The notes under the pieces: generated by a model
What the model was told of the DNA's origin: nothing
The model's database searches: none
Seen by the model: only the letters and a program-made list of their open reading frames with translations
NCBI GenBank assembly: GCA_965249815.1
Contig: CBDFMV010000003.1
Coordinates: 1,302,001 to 1,366,000, forward strand
Reading direction: 5' to 3'
Origin: JAJAZB01 sp965249815
GTDB taxonomy: Bacteria; Bacteroidota; Bacteroidia; Cytophagales; Spirosomataceae
DNA: 64,000 nucleotides
Shown here: positions 18,368 through 26,226 of the stretch, piece after piece
Numbering within the stretch: the first letter of the stretch is position 1
Layout of the letters: each line of letters opens with the position of its first letter
Made by a program: the position numbers and the translations under genes

Positions 18368-19384
18368 ATGAAGGCCATCGTCCTTGAACAACCCGGCGAG
18401 TTGAAGCGAATTACGAAACAGCCTCCCGGCGACCCCGGCGCGGGCGAGGTACTGCTGAAAGTCCGGCGGCTGGGTGTGTGTGGCACCGACCTGCACGCCT
18501 ACAAAGGCCGGCAACCCTTCTTTTCCTACCCCCGGATTCTGGGCCACGAAATCGCCGCCGAGGTCGTGGCGCTGGGCGACAGCGTGACGCACCTGACCGT
18601 GGGCGACGTCTGCGCCGTGATGCCCTACCGCAACACCTCGCACGACCAGGCCGTCCGGCGGGGAAGGCCGCACTGCGGCGACCACGTGCGGGTGCTGGGC
18701 GTTCACGAAGACGGGGCCATGCAGGAGTACCTGCTTTACGGGGCCGACCACGTGTTTGCGGCCAATGGCCTGAGCCTTGATCAAATCGCAGTTATCGAGC
18801 CGCTGGCGATTGGGAGCCACGCCATCGAACGGGGGCAGGTGCAGGCCGACGACATCGTGCTGGTGGTGGGGGCGGGGCCGATTGGCATCGCCGCCATCCA
18901 GATGGGCCAGTTCAAAGCTGCCCGCATCCTGGCGCTCGACCTCAACCAGCGCCGGTTGGACTACGTGGCGAAGAAATTCCCCGGCGTCGATACGCTCCCG
19001 GTGAGCGATTCCGTGGTCGGGGAGTTGGAACGCCTGCTCGGTGGCGACCTACCGACGGTGGTCATCGACGCGACGGGCAACAAAGCGTCGATGGAAAAAT
19101 GCTTCGAGTACGTCGCGCCGGGCGGCACGGTGGTGTACGTGGGCTTGTTTCTCGGCGATATATCGTTCGACGATCCCTATTTCCAGAAAAAAGAACTGAC
19201 GCTGAAAACGTCGCGGAATGCTTACCCGGAGGATTTTACGAAAATCATCCGCCTGATGCGGACCGGGCTGCTCGACATCGACGGCTACGTAACCCACCGG
19301 CTGCATTTCGACACCCTGACCGAAACCTTTACCTCGCTTTACGACCCCCAGAACGAGGTGATCAAGGCGGTCATCGAGTTTTGA
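18368..19384 (+). CDS. Zinc-type medium-chain sugar-(acid) dehydrogenase
   Basis: A 338-residue MDR dehydrogenase with GVCGTDLHAYKG, ILGHEIAAEVVALG and the NAD-binding run LVVGAGPIGIAAIQMG. The structural-zinc lobe reads RNTSHDQAVRRGRPHCGDHV with a single Cys, so the four-Cys site is degenerate, as in the other MDR enzyme of this cluster. Relatives oxidise the C5 or C4 hydroxyl of L-galactonate, L-fuconate or 2-keto-3-deoxy-L-fuconate. Its place between the lactonase and the AKR agrees with an oxidative deoxy-sugar pathway. The start is the ATG at 18368. Sequence upstream in frame belongs to the overlap with the lactonase gene and is not family-like. Confidence 0.83.
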   Translation: MKAIVLEQPGELKRITKQPPGDPGAGEVLLKVRRLGVCGTDLHAYKGRQPFFSYPRILGHEIAAEVVALGDSVTHLTVGDVCAVMPYRNTSHDQAVRRGRPHCGDHVRVLGVHEDGAMQEYLLYGADHVFAANGLSLDQIAVIEPLAIGSHAIERGQVQADDIVLVVGAGPIGIAAIQMGQFKAARILALDLNQRRLDYVAKKFPGVDTLPVSDSVVGELERLLGGDLPTVVIDATGNKASMEKCFEYVAPGGTVVYVGLFLGDISFDDPYFQKKELTLKTSRNAYPEDFTKIIRLMRTGLLDIDGYVTHRLHFDTLTETFTSLYDPQNEVIKAVIEF

Positions 19385-19436
19385 AAAGGTGTTACGACGA
19401 ACCGATTCTACCGACCGACCCCCAACCCCGAAACGC

Positions 19437-20426
19437 ATGGCGACCAACCCCAACCGCCCCACCTACCAGCCCGACATCTACGCCAGCAACTTTCCGGCTC
19501 CCGGCAGTCGGCTGGTGTACGGCACCTCCGGGCTGGGCGGCGTGTGGGGCGCCGTGGATCCCGATGAATCCGTGGACTGCCTGCTCTACGCCTTTGAAAA
19601 CGGCATCACCTCACTGGATACCTCGCCTTCGTACAGCCACGCCGAGGCCTACGTGGGCCGGGCGCTGCGCCGGTGGTCGGGCACGCGGCGGAAGGCCGCC
19701 CCGCCCTTCATCAGCACCAAAGTCGGGCGGCTGCAAGCGGCCACGGCCTTCGACGCCAAACTCGATTACTCCGACGCCGGCATGCGGGCCAGCGTGCAGC
19801 GCAGCCTCGATTTGCTCGGCGTCGATTCGGTGGATCTGCTTTTCCTCCACGAGCCGCAGTGGGTACCCCTCGACCGCATCGACGCGGTGCTCGACACGCT
19901 GCAATCGTTTCGGGAGGACGGTTTTGCTCAACGGCTCGGCATCGGTGGTAATCCTTCACCTGCCTTTCGTCCCTACATCCGGGGCGAGGTGTTCGACGTG
20001 GTCTCCACGTTTTGCCGACTGGACGCCTGCACGCTGGCGGCGTTTGAGGAGGAAATCCCGCTGTACCAGCGCGAAGGCATCGCCGTGTACGCGGCCTCGG
20101 CCCTGCATTTCTCGCTGCTTGGTAACCGCTTCGGGGCGTTTACCCAAAACCCGCCCGTCGATGACGAGTACATCGGCGAACGCGAAATCCGTAACGCGAT
20201 TCGGGTGAATGAAATCGCCAAAAAGTACGGTCTACCCCTGCCGACGCTGGCCCAGCGCTACCTGTTTTCCATCGCCGAAGCCACCCGCGTGGTGATGGGC
20301 GCGCGGAAGATTGACCAGATTCAGAGCACCATCGCCGACTGGCAACAGGGGGCGCTGCCGGAGGAGATTTTTGACGAAATCACGGCGGTTTTGATTGGAA
20401 AAAAGCCTACGGCAACTACGGAATAA
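19437..20426 (+). CDS. Aldo/keto reductase, probable L-fucose/aldose 1-dehydrogenase type
   Basis: A 329-residue AKR barrel. The catalytic tetrad is visible: Asp and Tyr in SLDTSPSYSHAE, Lys in FISTKVGR and His in LLFLHEPQW. The opening GTSGLGGVW is typical of the subgroup containing D-threo-aldose 1-dehydrogenase (L-fucose dehydrogenase). That enzyme oxidises L-fucose and related sugars to the lactone with NAD(P). Co-location with a lactonase and an MDR dehydrogenase makes the first step of a non-phosphorylative pathway the most attractive role. The ATG at 19437 is chosen because the extension to 19389 is Pro/Arg-rich and unlike the family. Confidence 0.82.
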   Translation: MATNPNRPTYQPDIYASNFPAPGSRLVYGTSGLGGVWGAVDPDESVDCLLYAFENGITSLDTSPSYSHAEAYVGRALRRWSGTRRKAAPPFISTKVGRLQAATAFDAKLDYSDAGMRASVQRSLDLLGVDSVDLLFLHEPQWVPLDRIDAVLDTLQSFREDGFAQRLGIGGNPSPAFRPYIRGEVFDVVSTFCRLDACTLAAFEEEIPLYQREGIAVYAASALHFSLLGNRFGAFTQNPPVDDEYIGEREIRNAIRVNEIAKKYGLPLPTLAQRYLFSIAEATRVVMGARKIDQIQSTIADWQQGALPEEIFDEITAVLIGKKPTATTE

Positions 20427-20438
20427 AACTGATTTTCA

Positions 20439-20492
20439 GATTTTCCCATCCATAGCGAGGGATTTAAATCCCTCGCTATGGATGGGAAAATC
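20439..20492. repeat. 54-bp perfect palindrome without loop
   Basis: Arms 20439-20465 and 20466-20492 are exact reverse complements with no spacer; the centre is gagggatttaaatccctc. It lies between the AKR stop (20426) and the symporter start (20513). Such a long uninterrupted palindrome could extrude as a cruciform or fold as an RNA terminator. It is not shared with any other position I noticed in the window. Confidence 0.9.
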
Positions 20493-20512
20493 AACCCACA
20501 ATTACCCACCCC

Positions 20513-22153
20513 ATGCAAATCTCCCTCATCGACACCGCCATCATCGTCGTGTACCTGGTCGCCATACTGGGGGTGGGGGTGTTTTCGGTATTCCGCAAAA
20601 AAATGTCGAGCGAGGTGTATTTTCTGGCCGGGCGCGACCTCAACTGGCTGGTGGTCGGGGCGGCGTTGTTTGCCTCCAACATCTCGACCATCCACCTCGT
20701 CGGGCTGGCGGCATCGGGCTACAACGAAGGGCTGGTTTGGGGAAATTTCGAGTGGATGGCCACCTTTACGCTGATCATCCTGAGTTTGGTTTTCGCGCCG
20801 TTTTATTTCAAAAGCCGGATTTCGACCCTGCCCGAATTTCTGGAAAAACGGTACAGCCCGGCTTCACGCACTTTTCTGGCGTTCCTGGCAATTCTGGGGG
20901 CGCTGTTCGTCCACATCGGCATGAGTCTGTACGCTGGGGCGGTGGTGTTCAAAGCCTTTTTCGGCATCGACGTGCTCGTGTCGATTCTGGTCATTTCGGT
21001 CATCACGTCGATTTACACGGTCATCGGCGGGTTGAAGGCCGTGGTCATTACCGAAACCATCCAGACCGTCGTGCTCATCGGTGGGGCCATCGTGCTGACG
21101 GTGTTCGCGATTCAGGCCCTGCCCGAACACGGCATTCATTCGCTGGCCGAGTTCAAAGCCAACCTCAAACCGGGGCAACTCCGCATCCTTCACACCGACG
21201 AATCCATCCGGGCTATTTCGCCGCAAGGCAGTAATTCCGGCCTGACCTGGTACGCCGTGTTTCTGGGTTATCCGGTGCTGGGGCTGTGGTACTGGTGCTC
21301 CGACCAAACCATCGTGCAGCGCGTGCTGGGGGCCAAAACCCAGTACGACGCGCAGGTGGGGCCGCTCTTCGCCGGGGTGCTGAAGCTCTTGCCGGTGTTT
21401 ATGTTGGTGTTGCCGGGGGTGATAGGCTACGTGCTGTTCCGCGATAAGATCGGCACCGACGCCAACCAGGCTTTTCCGGTGCTGGTCAGCGAACTGCTGC
21501 CCGTGGGCCTGCGGGGCGTGATGGGCGCGGCCATGCTGGCGGCGCTGATGAGCACGGTGGCCTCGGCCCTCAACAGCACCGGCACGCTGGTGGCGGTGGA
21601 CATCGTCAAGCGCCTCCGCCCCGCCACCTCCGACGCCGCGCTGGTGCGCTACGGACGCCTCGCTTCGGTCGCGATTATGGTGCTGGCCATCGCGTGGTCC
21701 ACCCAGGGCGATCGGTTTACGAGCATTTTCGAGGCCATCAACAAAATCGCGGCGGCGCTGGCCCCGCCCGTGGCGACGGTGTTTTTGTGGGGCGTTTTTT
21801 CCAAACGCGGCACCAAAGAAGCCGCCCTCGTGACACTCTGGGCGGGTTTCGTGCTGGGCGTGCTGGCCTTCTGCCTCGACTTCGCGCCCATCAGCGGGCA
21901 GATGTACCTCACCGAAGGGCTGGGCATTCCGTTCATGATGCAGGCGTGGTGGCTGTTTTGCATTTGCTCGGCGGTGTACTTCGCCGTGAGCTACGCCACA
22001 CCCCGGCCCGACCCGGCGGTGCTGGCCGCCTACACCTGGGAAAACCCCATCAGCGTCCTTACCAAAGGAAAAATTACGGGCGTGGGCGACGTACGGGTGC
22101 TGGCGGGCGGGCTGATGCTCGTACTGATGGTGTTGTATTCGGTTTTTGCGTGA
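20513..22153 (+). CDS. Sodium:solute symporter (SSS/SGLT type)
   Basis: A 546-residue protein with 13-14 hydrophobic helices. Family features include FLAGRDLNWLVVGAALFASNIS in the N-terminal region, the GGLKAVVITETIQTVVL segment and GLRGVMGAAMLAALMSTVASALNS, the signature of sodium/glucose-type symporters. Bacteroidota SGLTs of this length usually carry monosaccharides. Being last in the lactonase-dehydrogenase-AKR set, it probably imports the sugar those enzymes oxidise, such as L-rhamnose or L-fucose released by the secreted hydrolases. Start ATG 20513 lies 20 bp after a perfect palindrome. Confidence 0.87.
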   Translation: MQISLIDTAIIVVYLVAILGVGVFSVFRKKMSSEVYFLAGRDLNWLVVGAALFASNISTIHLVGLAASGYNEGLVWGNFEWMATFTLIILSLVFAPFYFKSRISTLPEFLEKRYSPASRTFLAFLAILGALFVHIGMSLYAGAVVFKAFFGIDVLVSILVISVITSIYTVIGGLKAVVITETIQTVVLIGGAIVLTVFAIQALPEHGIHSLAEFKANLKPGQLRILHTDESIRAISPQGSNSGLTWYAVFLGYPVLGLWYWCSDQTIVQRVLGAKTQYDAQVGPLFAGVLKLLPVFMLVLPGVIGYVLFRDKIGTDANQAFPVLVSELLPVGLRGVMGAAMLAALMSTVASALNSTGTLVAVDIVKRLRPATSDAALVRYGRLASVAIMVLAIAWSTQGDRFTSIFEAINKIAAALAPPVATVFLWGVFSKRGTKEAALVTLWAGFVLGVLAFCLDFAPISGQMYLTEGLGIPFMMQAWWLFCICSAVYFAVSYATPRPDPAVLAAYTWENPISVLTKGKITGVGDVRVLAGGLMLVLMVLYSVFA

Positions 22154-22167
22154 AAACCAACGCTGTT

Positions 22168-22192
22168 TTTAACCGCACCCGCTGCGGTTAAA
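22168..22192. terminator. Short hairpin after the symporter gene
   Basis: Ten-bp arms (tttaaccgca/tgcggttaaa) around a 5-nt loop, 15 bp after the symporter stop at 22153 and 18 bp before the next start at 22211. Position and shape fit an intercistronic hairpin or weak terminator, though there is no following T run. Confidence 0.55.
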
Positions 22193-22210
22193 CGTTCCAA
22201 CCTCCATTCG

Positions 22211-24361
22211 ATGAATCCCAACGTCCCAACCATTTTCAGCCTGGCGCTCCTCTCAGGAAGCCTTTTCGCCCAGGAACCCGCGCCACTCGTCCGCTGGAGT
22301 TTCGACCAAATCGAAACTACCGAAACGATCAAGCCCCTGACCCGGAAAGACATCCCATTTCCCGAAATCAACCGGCAGTATTCCGTTCGTGAAACGGCCA
22401 GCGGTGCGAAGGGGCAGGTTTTCGGGGCCTTCCACAAGTCAGTGCCGGGTGTGGTGGGCAACGCGCTCCAACTCGACGGCAACACCAGTTTCGCCGAGCT
22501 ACCGGGCGCAGCCGTCAGCGGCGATTTCAGCGTCGGGGCCTGGCTCGCGCTGGGCGCGTACCCGACCCACTGGTGCCCGGTGGCCGACCAAAATGCAGCC
22601 TCCGGCAAAGGCTTTTTTCTGGGCATCGACGCCCACGGCCGCGCCGGGTTCCGGGTTTTCGTGGGTGGAACGTGGACCGAAATCCAGTCGTCCGAACGGA
22701 TTCCGCTGCGGAAATGGGCGCACCTGCAAGGCGTGTTTTCGCCCCCAGACGGGCAGTCCACCGATGGCCTGACGCTGTACCTCGACGGCCAGCCCGTGGC
22801 CTCGGCCAAAACCACCGGCGACTTTGAACCGGCACCGGGTCAGAAACTCCTGATTGGCAAAGCCACCGTTCGCCAAAAACCCGAAGGCACCGTCCGGCCC
22901 AACGCCACCGAGGCCGTGTTTACCTTTCTCGACGGCATCGTGGATGAACTGACGATTTCCGACAACGCCCTGAGTGCCGCCGACGTGGCTACGGCCTTCA
23001 AAAAAACGGCCTCTTCCGCGCCGCCCGCGTTGCCCGCCCGCTCGCTGCCGCTGGCCGCCGGGGCCAAAGCGGGGAAATTCGGGGCGCTGTACACCAAACT
23101 GGCTTACTACGAAGCCTGGGATGCCCTCTGGCCTGTGGGTGAGCAGGCCGACGTGGTGGTGCAGTTCGACCGCAGCCCGATGAAGTTCGTGTTCTGGCGG
23201 GGCACGAGCTACATCCCGCACTGGGTGACCGAAAACGGCATCTGGTACAACAACGAATTTCTGGAAACCTGGAGCGCCAAAGGCTCGCACGAGCCGATGT
23301 CCGACAAACGCTGCGAGTTTTCGCACGTGCGGGTGCTCGAATCGACCGACGCCCGCGCCGTGATTCACTGGCGCTACGCCCTCATCGACAACTTCGGGCA
23401 CATGGCCCGCGTCGATTCGCTGAGGGGCTTCGGCGAATGGGCCGACGAGGTGTACACGATTTACCCCGACGGCGTGGGCACCCGCACCATCACGCTGCAC
23501 AGTATGCAGCCGCAGTCGGCTCACGAGTGGCACGAGGGCATCGTGGTGATGGGGCCAGGGCAGCGGCCCGAGCAGGTGCTGGAGCCGGGGGCGCTCACGC
23601 TCGCGAATCTGAAGGGCGAAACGCACACCTACTCCTGGGCGGACGGCATTCCGAAGGAAGCGGGTAAAAACGGGTACATTGCCCTGCCCGCCGGGGCCAG
23701 CATCCACCTCGTCAACACGAAGTCGGCGCTGAAACCGTTCACGATTATTTCACCCGCTGCCAGGCCGGTCTGGGACATTTACCACGGCGAACTGCGCCGC
23801 GAGGTGAGCATGTTTCCCTGGTGGAACCACTGGCCCGCCGCCCAGAAAGCCTCCGATGGCCGCTACGCGATGGACGCCGACTACGCCTCGCACTCCTCGC
23901 TCAGCCACGCCCACTGGGACGCCTACCGGCAAACCGGGAACTCGATGACGAAGGTGATGCTCCACGGCCTCACCGCCGGGAGTGCCGTCGATCTGGTTTC
24001 GCTGGCCAAATCCTGGTCGCAGCCCGCCCGGCTGAGACGCAGTTCGCCGGGTTTTTCGGGCGGCGACTACGACCCCACCGAACGGGCTTACCAACTCACT
24101 CGGACGGCCCCAGCCAGTCCGCTGCAACTTACGCTCGAGGCCAGCGCCGATTCGCCCGTCGAAAACCCGGCGTTTGTGGTGAAAAACTGGGGCAACCAGC
24201 CTGTTGCCCTAACCGTAAATGGCGTGCGGGTACCGCGTGGCAAGGCCTTCCGCTACGGCTACCGCGAGCGCCTGGAGGGAACGGATTTGGTGGTCTGGTT
24301 GGAAACGAAAGCGGTGAAGCCGGTGCGGATTTCGCTCGTGCCGGTAGCGGATCGGGAGTAG
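22211..24361 (+). CDS. Exported LamG/concanavalin-fold protein, possible carbohydrate-active
   Basis: A 716-residue exported protein whose signal peptide ends at SGSLFAQ. Residues about 25-255 form a LamG-like jelly roll (VVGNALQLDGNTSFAELPG, FSVGAWLALG, IVDELTISDNALSAADV). The remaining ~460 residues form a second, Trp- and His-rich region: VTENGIWYNNEFLETW, WHEGIVVMGPGQRPEQ, FPWWNHWPAAQ. I do not recognise its catalytic family. The combination resembles uncharacterised polysaccharide-degradation proteins of Bacteroidota and Planctomycetota. It follows the symporter in the same direction and is likely part of the same polysaccharide programme. Confidence 0.65.
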   Translation: MNPNVPTIFSLALLSGSLFAQEPAPLVRWSFDQIETTETIKPLTRKDIPFPEINRQYSVRETASGAKGQVFGAFHKSVPGVVGNALQLDGNTSFAELPGAAVSGDFSVGAWLALGAYPTHWCPVADQNAASGKGFFLGIDAHGRAGFRVFVGGTWTEIQSSERIPLRKWAHLQGVFSPPDGQSTDGLTLYLDGQPVASAKTTGDFEPAPGQKLLIGKATVRQKPEGTVRPNATEAVFTFLDGIVDELTISDNALSAADVATAFKKTASSAPPALPARSLPLAAGAKAGKFGALYTKLAYYEAWDALWPVGEQADVVVQFDRSPMKFVFWRGTSYIPHWVTENGIWYNNEFLETWSAKGSHEPMSDKRCEFSHVRVLESTDARAVIHWRYALIDNFGHMARVDSLRGFGEWADEVYTIYPDGVGTRTITLHSMQPQSAHEWHEGIVVMGPGQRPEQVLEPGALTLANLKGETHTYSWADGIPKEAGKNGYIALPAGASIHLVNTKSALKPFTIISPAARPVWDIYHGELRREVSMFPWWNHWPAAQKASDGRYAMDADYASHSSLSHAHWDAYRQTGNSMTKVMLHGLTAGSAVDLVSLAKSWSQPARLRRSSPGFSGGDYDPTERAYQLTRTAPASPLQLTLEASADSPVENPAFVVKNWGNQPVALTVNGVRVPRGKAFRYGYRERLEGTDLVVWLETKAVKPVRISLVPVADRE

Positions 24362-24430
24362 GAACCGTCACCGGGTGTCTTTGAACGGTAACGAATCATT
24401 CTTTTCTTCACTTCCTGTATTCGCTTTCCG

Positions 24431-25288
24431 ATGACAACCCGCATCCTGCTCTGCCTGCTGCTTGCCCTGCCGGGCCTGTACCCCGCCAAAGCCCAAAAAA
24501 AAGAGCGTCTTTTTCCGCAGGCCCCCGGCATGGTGTCGTACACCTACCGGGCCAGTTTTCAGAAAGACGTGGCGGGTACCCTCGACACCATCAAGGCCCT
24601 GGGCATCACCGATATGGAATTTTCCAACCTCTTCGGCAAAACCGCTGCCGAGTTGCGCCGACTCCTCGACGAGCGCGGCATGAAGTGCTCCTCGTTTGGC
24701 GTAAGCTACCCCGATGCGCTCAACAAAACCGCCGAGGTGGGCCAGAACGCCAAAACCCTCGGGGCGCAATTCGTGCGCGTGGCCTGGGTGCCGCACGAAG
24801 GGCCGTTCACGCCCGAATTGGCCCGGAAAACCGCCGCCGATTTCAATCAGATTGGGAAAAGCCTGAAAGACAACTTTGGCCTGACGTTCTGCTACCACAA
24901 CCACGGCTACGAGTTTGAAAAACACGAAAACGGCACCCTTTTCGACTACCTCGTGCAAAACACCGATGCGCAGTACATCAGTTTTGAACTCGACATCCTC
25001 TGGACGGTTTTCCCCGGTCAGGATCCGGTGGCGCTGCTGAAAAAATACGGAAACCGGTTTAAGCTCCTGCACCTGAAAGATCTCCGCAAGGGCATTGTCG
25101 GCAATCTGTCGGGCGGTACGCCGGTGGAAAACGACGTGGCGCTCGGCACGGGACAAATCAACCTGCCCGCTGTGCTGAAAGCGGCCCGGAAAGCAGGCGT
25201 GGCGCATTATTACATCGAAGACGAAAGCCCGTCGTATGCCGCGCAGGTGCCCCGGAGCATGGCCTATTTGAAGGCGCTCCGCAACTGA
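24431..25288 (+). CDS. Exported sugar-phosphate isomerase/epimerase-like TIM barrel
   Basis: A 285-residue protein with a signal peptide ending near LYPAKAQ. It has the xylose-isomerase-like AP-endonuclease-2 barrel: ALGITDMEFSNLFGK, GLTFCYHNHGYEF (metal-binding His/Glu cluster), ISFELDILWT and KLLHLKDLRKG. Export to the periplasm excludes a role on sugar phosphates. Secreted members typically sit with DUF1080 and MocA-type proteins and act on keto-sugars. It is a paralogue of the barrel at 53338-54264. It closes the plus-strand polysaccharide region and is convergent with the Crp gene. Confidence 0.77.
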   Translation: MTTRILLCLLLALPGLYPAKAQKKERLFPQAPGMVSYTYRASFQKDVAGTLDTIKALGITDMEFSNLFGKTAAELRRLLDERGMKCSSFGVSYPDALNKTAEVGQNAKTLGAQFVRVAWVPHEGPFTPELARKTAADFNQIGKSLKDNFGLTFCYHNHGYEFEKHENGTLFDYLVQNTDAQYISFELDILWTVFPGQDPVALLKKYGNRFKLLHLKDLRKGIVGNLSGGTPVENDVALGTGQINLPAVLKAARKAGVAHYYIEDESPSYAAQVPRSMAYLKALRN

Positions 25289-25339
25289 AAATCGCTCGAC
25301 GGGGCGCTTGCCCCCAGTCGCACTCAACACGTACCGCCG

Positions 25340-26089
25340 TCAGCGGTAGAAAGCCACCTCACGCGTTGGTGCGACGGCTGCCAAATCCGGGTAAGCTACC
25401 CGTCGGCTGCCGAGGCCCATCGGGGCCATGGACAGGACAATTTCGCGGCGGCTGTACGAAAGTTTTCCTTCCGATTGCAATTCGCCCAACACCTGCGCGA
25501 CGGTTTGACGGGTCGTGCCCACGAGTTGGGCGATTTCGAGTTGGGTGAGGTAATTGCGCACGATGAGGTGTTCGCCGTGCGGCTGGCCCTCGGCCCTGGC
25601 CCAGTCTTTCAGGAAATCCACGAGGCGTTCGCGCACGTCCTTCAGCACGAGGTTGGCAAAGCGGTTTTGCAGCCGGTTGAGGCGGTGGCCCACGAGCCTC
25701 GACAGCGTCAGGGAAACGAGGGGGCTTTTTTCCAGAATTCGCTCAACGTCCGGCAGGCCAAAACTGAGCACGATGGCCTCGGCGGAGAGCGCCTGGGCGT
25801 ATTCGGCATTCAGGCCCGCTCCGGCCAGGGCCACATCGCCGAACACGTCGCCTTTCTGGAAAATGTCGCGAATTACTTCCTGCCCGTCGGCGGTGCCGTC
25901 CACGGTTTTCACGATGCCTTTGGCGAGCAGGTACACGCGGCTGGTGGCCTCGCCCGCCAGGTACAGGATTTCGTTTTTACCCAGCCGTTTGCTGCGAACC
26001 AGCAGGCTGAGTTCTTTAATCCGGGCGTTATCCAGCGTTGCCAGGAGCGGGTGGTCGCGCAGGTGCCAGTAGGAAAGAGGCGTGTTCAT
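25340..26089 (-). CDS. Crp/Fnr-family transcriptional regulator
   Basis: A 249-residue protein. The N-terminal cNMP-binding-like domain contains RLGKNEILYLAGEATSRVYL and FQKGDVFGDVALAG. A long dimerisation helix follows, then a winged HTH with LTQLEIAQLVGTTRQTVAQV (about 183-202). There is no cysteine at all, so it is not an FNR-type iron-sulphur oxygen sensor. The usual Arg/Ser contacts of the cAMP pocket are not obvious, and the ligand is unknown. The start is placed at the ATG at 26089 because the longer frame to 26182 adds an unrelated leader. A 32-bp near-perfect palindrome about 95-125 bp upstream (26183-26214) may be its operator. Confidence 0.86.
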   Translation of the reverse strand: MNTPLSYWHLRDHPLLATLDNARIKELSLLVRSKRLGKNEILYLAGEATSRVYLLAKGIVKTVDGTADGQEVIRDIFQKGDVFGDVALAGAGLNAEYAQALSAEAIVLSFGLPDVERILEKSPLVSLTLSRLVGHRLNRLQNRFANLVLKDVRERLVDFLKDWARAEGQPHGEHLIVRNYLTQLEIAQLVGTTRQTVAQVLGELQSEGKLSYSRREIVLSMAPMGLGSRRVAYPDLAAVAPTREVAFYR

Positions 26090-26182
26090 GGCAGGAACGT
26101 AATCCAAAGCCGTGCCTGTCAACCACTTCGAGTAAATCGTTGATCGATAGATAGTAAGACCCGGCGAGTTTTTAAAAGGCAA

Positions 26183-26214
26183 CGGGAGTTTCCCGAAATT
26201 TCAGGAAACTCCCG
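26183..26214. promoter_or_regulatory. 32-bp palindrome upstream of the Crp-family gene (candidate operator)
   Basis: Arms 26183-26198 and 26199-26214 are reverse complements with one mismatch; the core is ttcccgaaatttcaggaa. It lies between the stop of the sigma-54 regulator gene and the Crp-family start. A related core (ttcctgagatttcaggaa) occurs at 50175-50192 upstream of an SDR gene. It could be an operator or a terminator hairpin for the sigma-54 regulator. Confidence 0.55.
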
Positions 26215-26226
26215 CCCGGTCGGGCG

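Noticed and set aside
25340..26089. FNR-type oxygen sensor
   Set aside because: The protein has no cysteine, so a 4Fe-4S cluster cannot be bound; it is annotated only as Crp/Fnr family.
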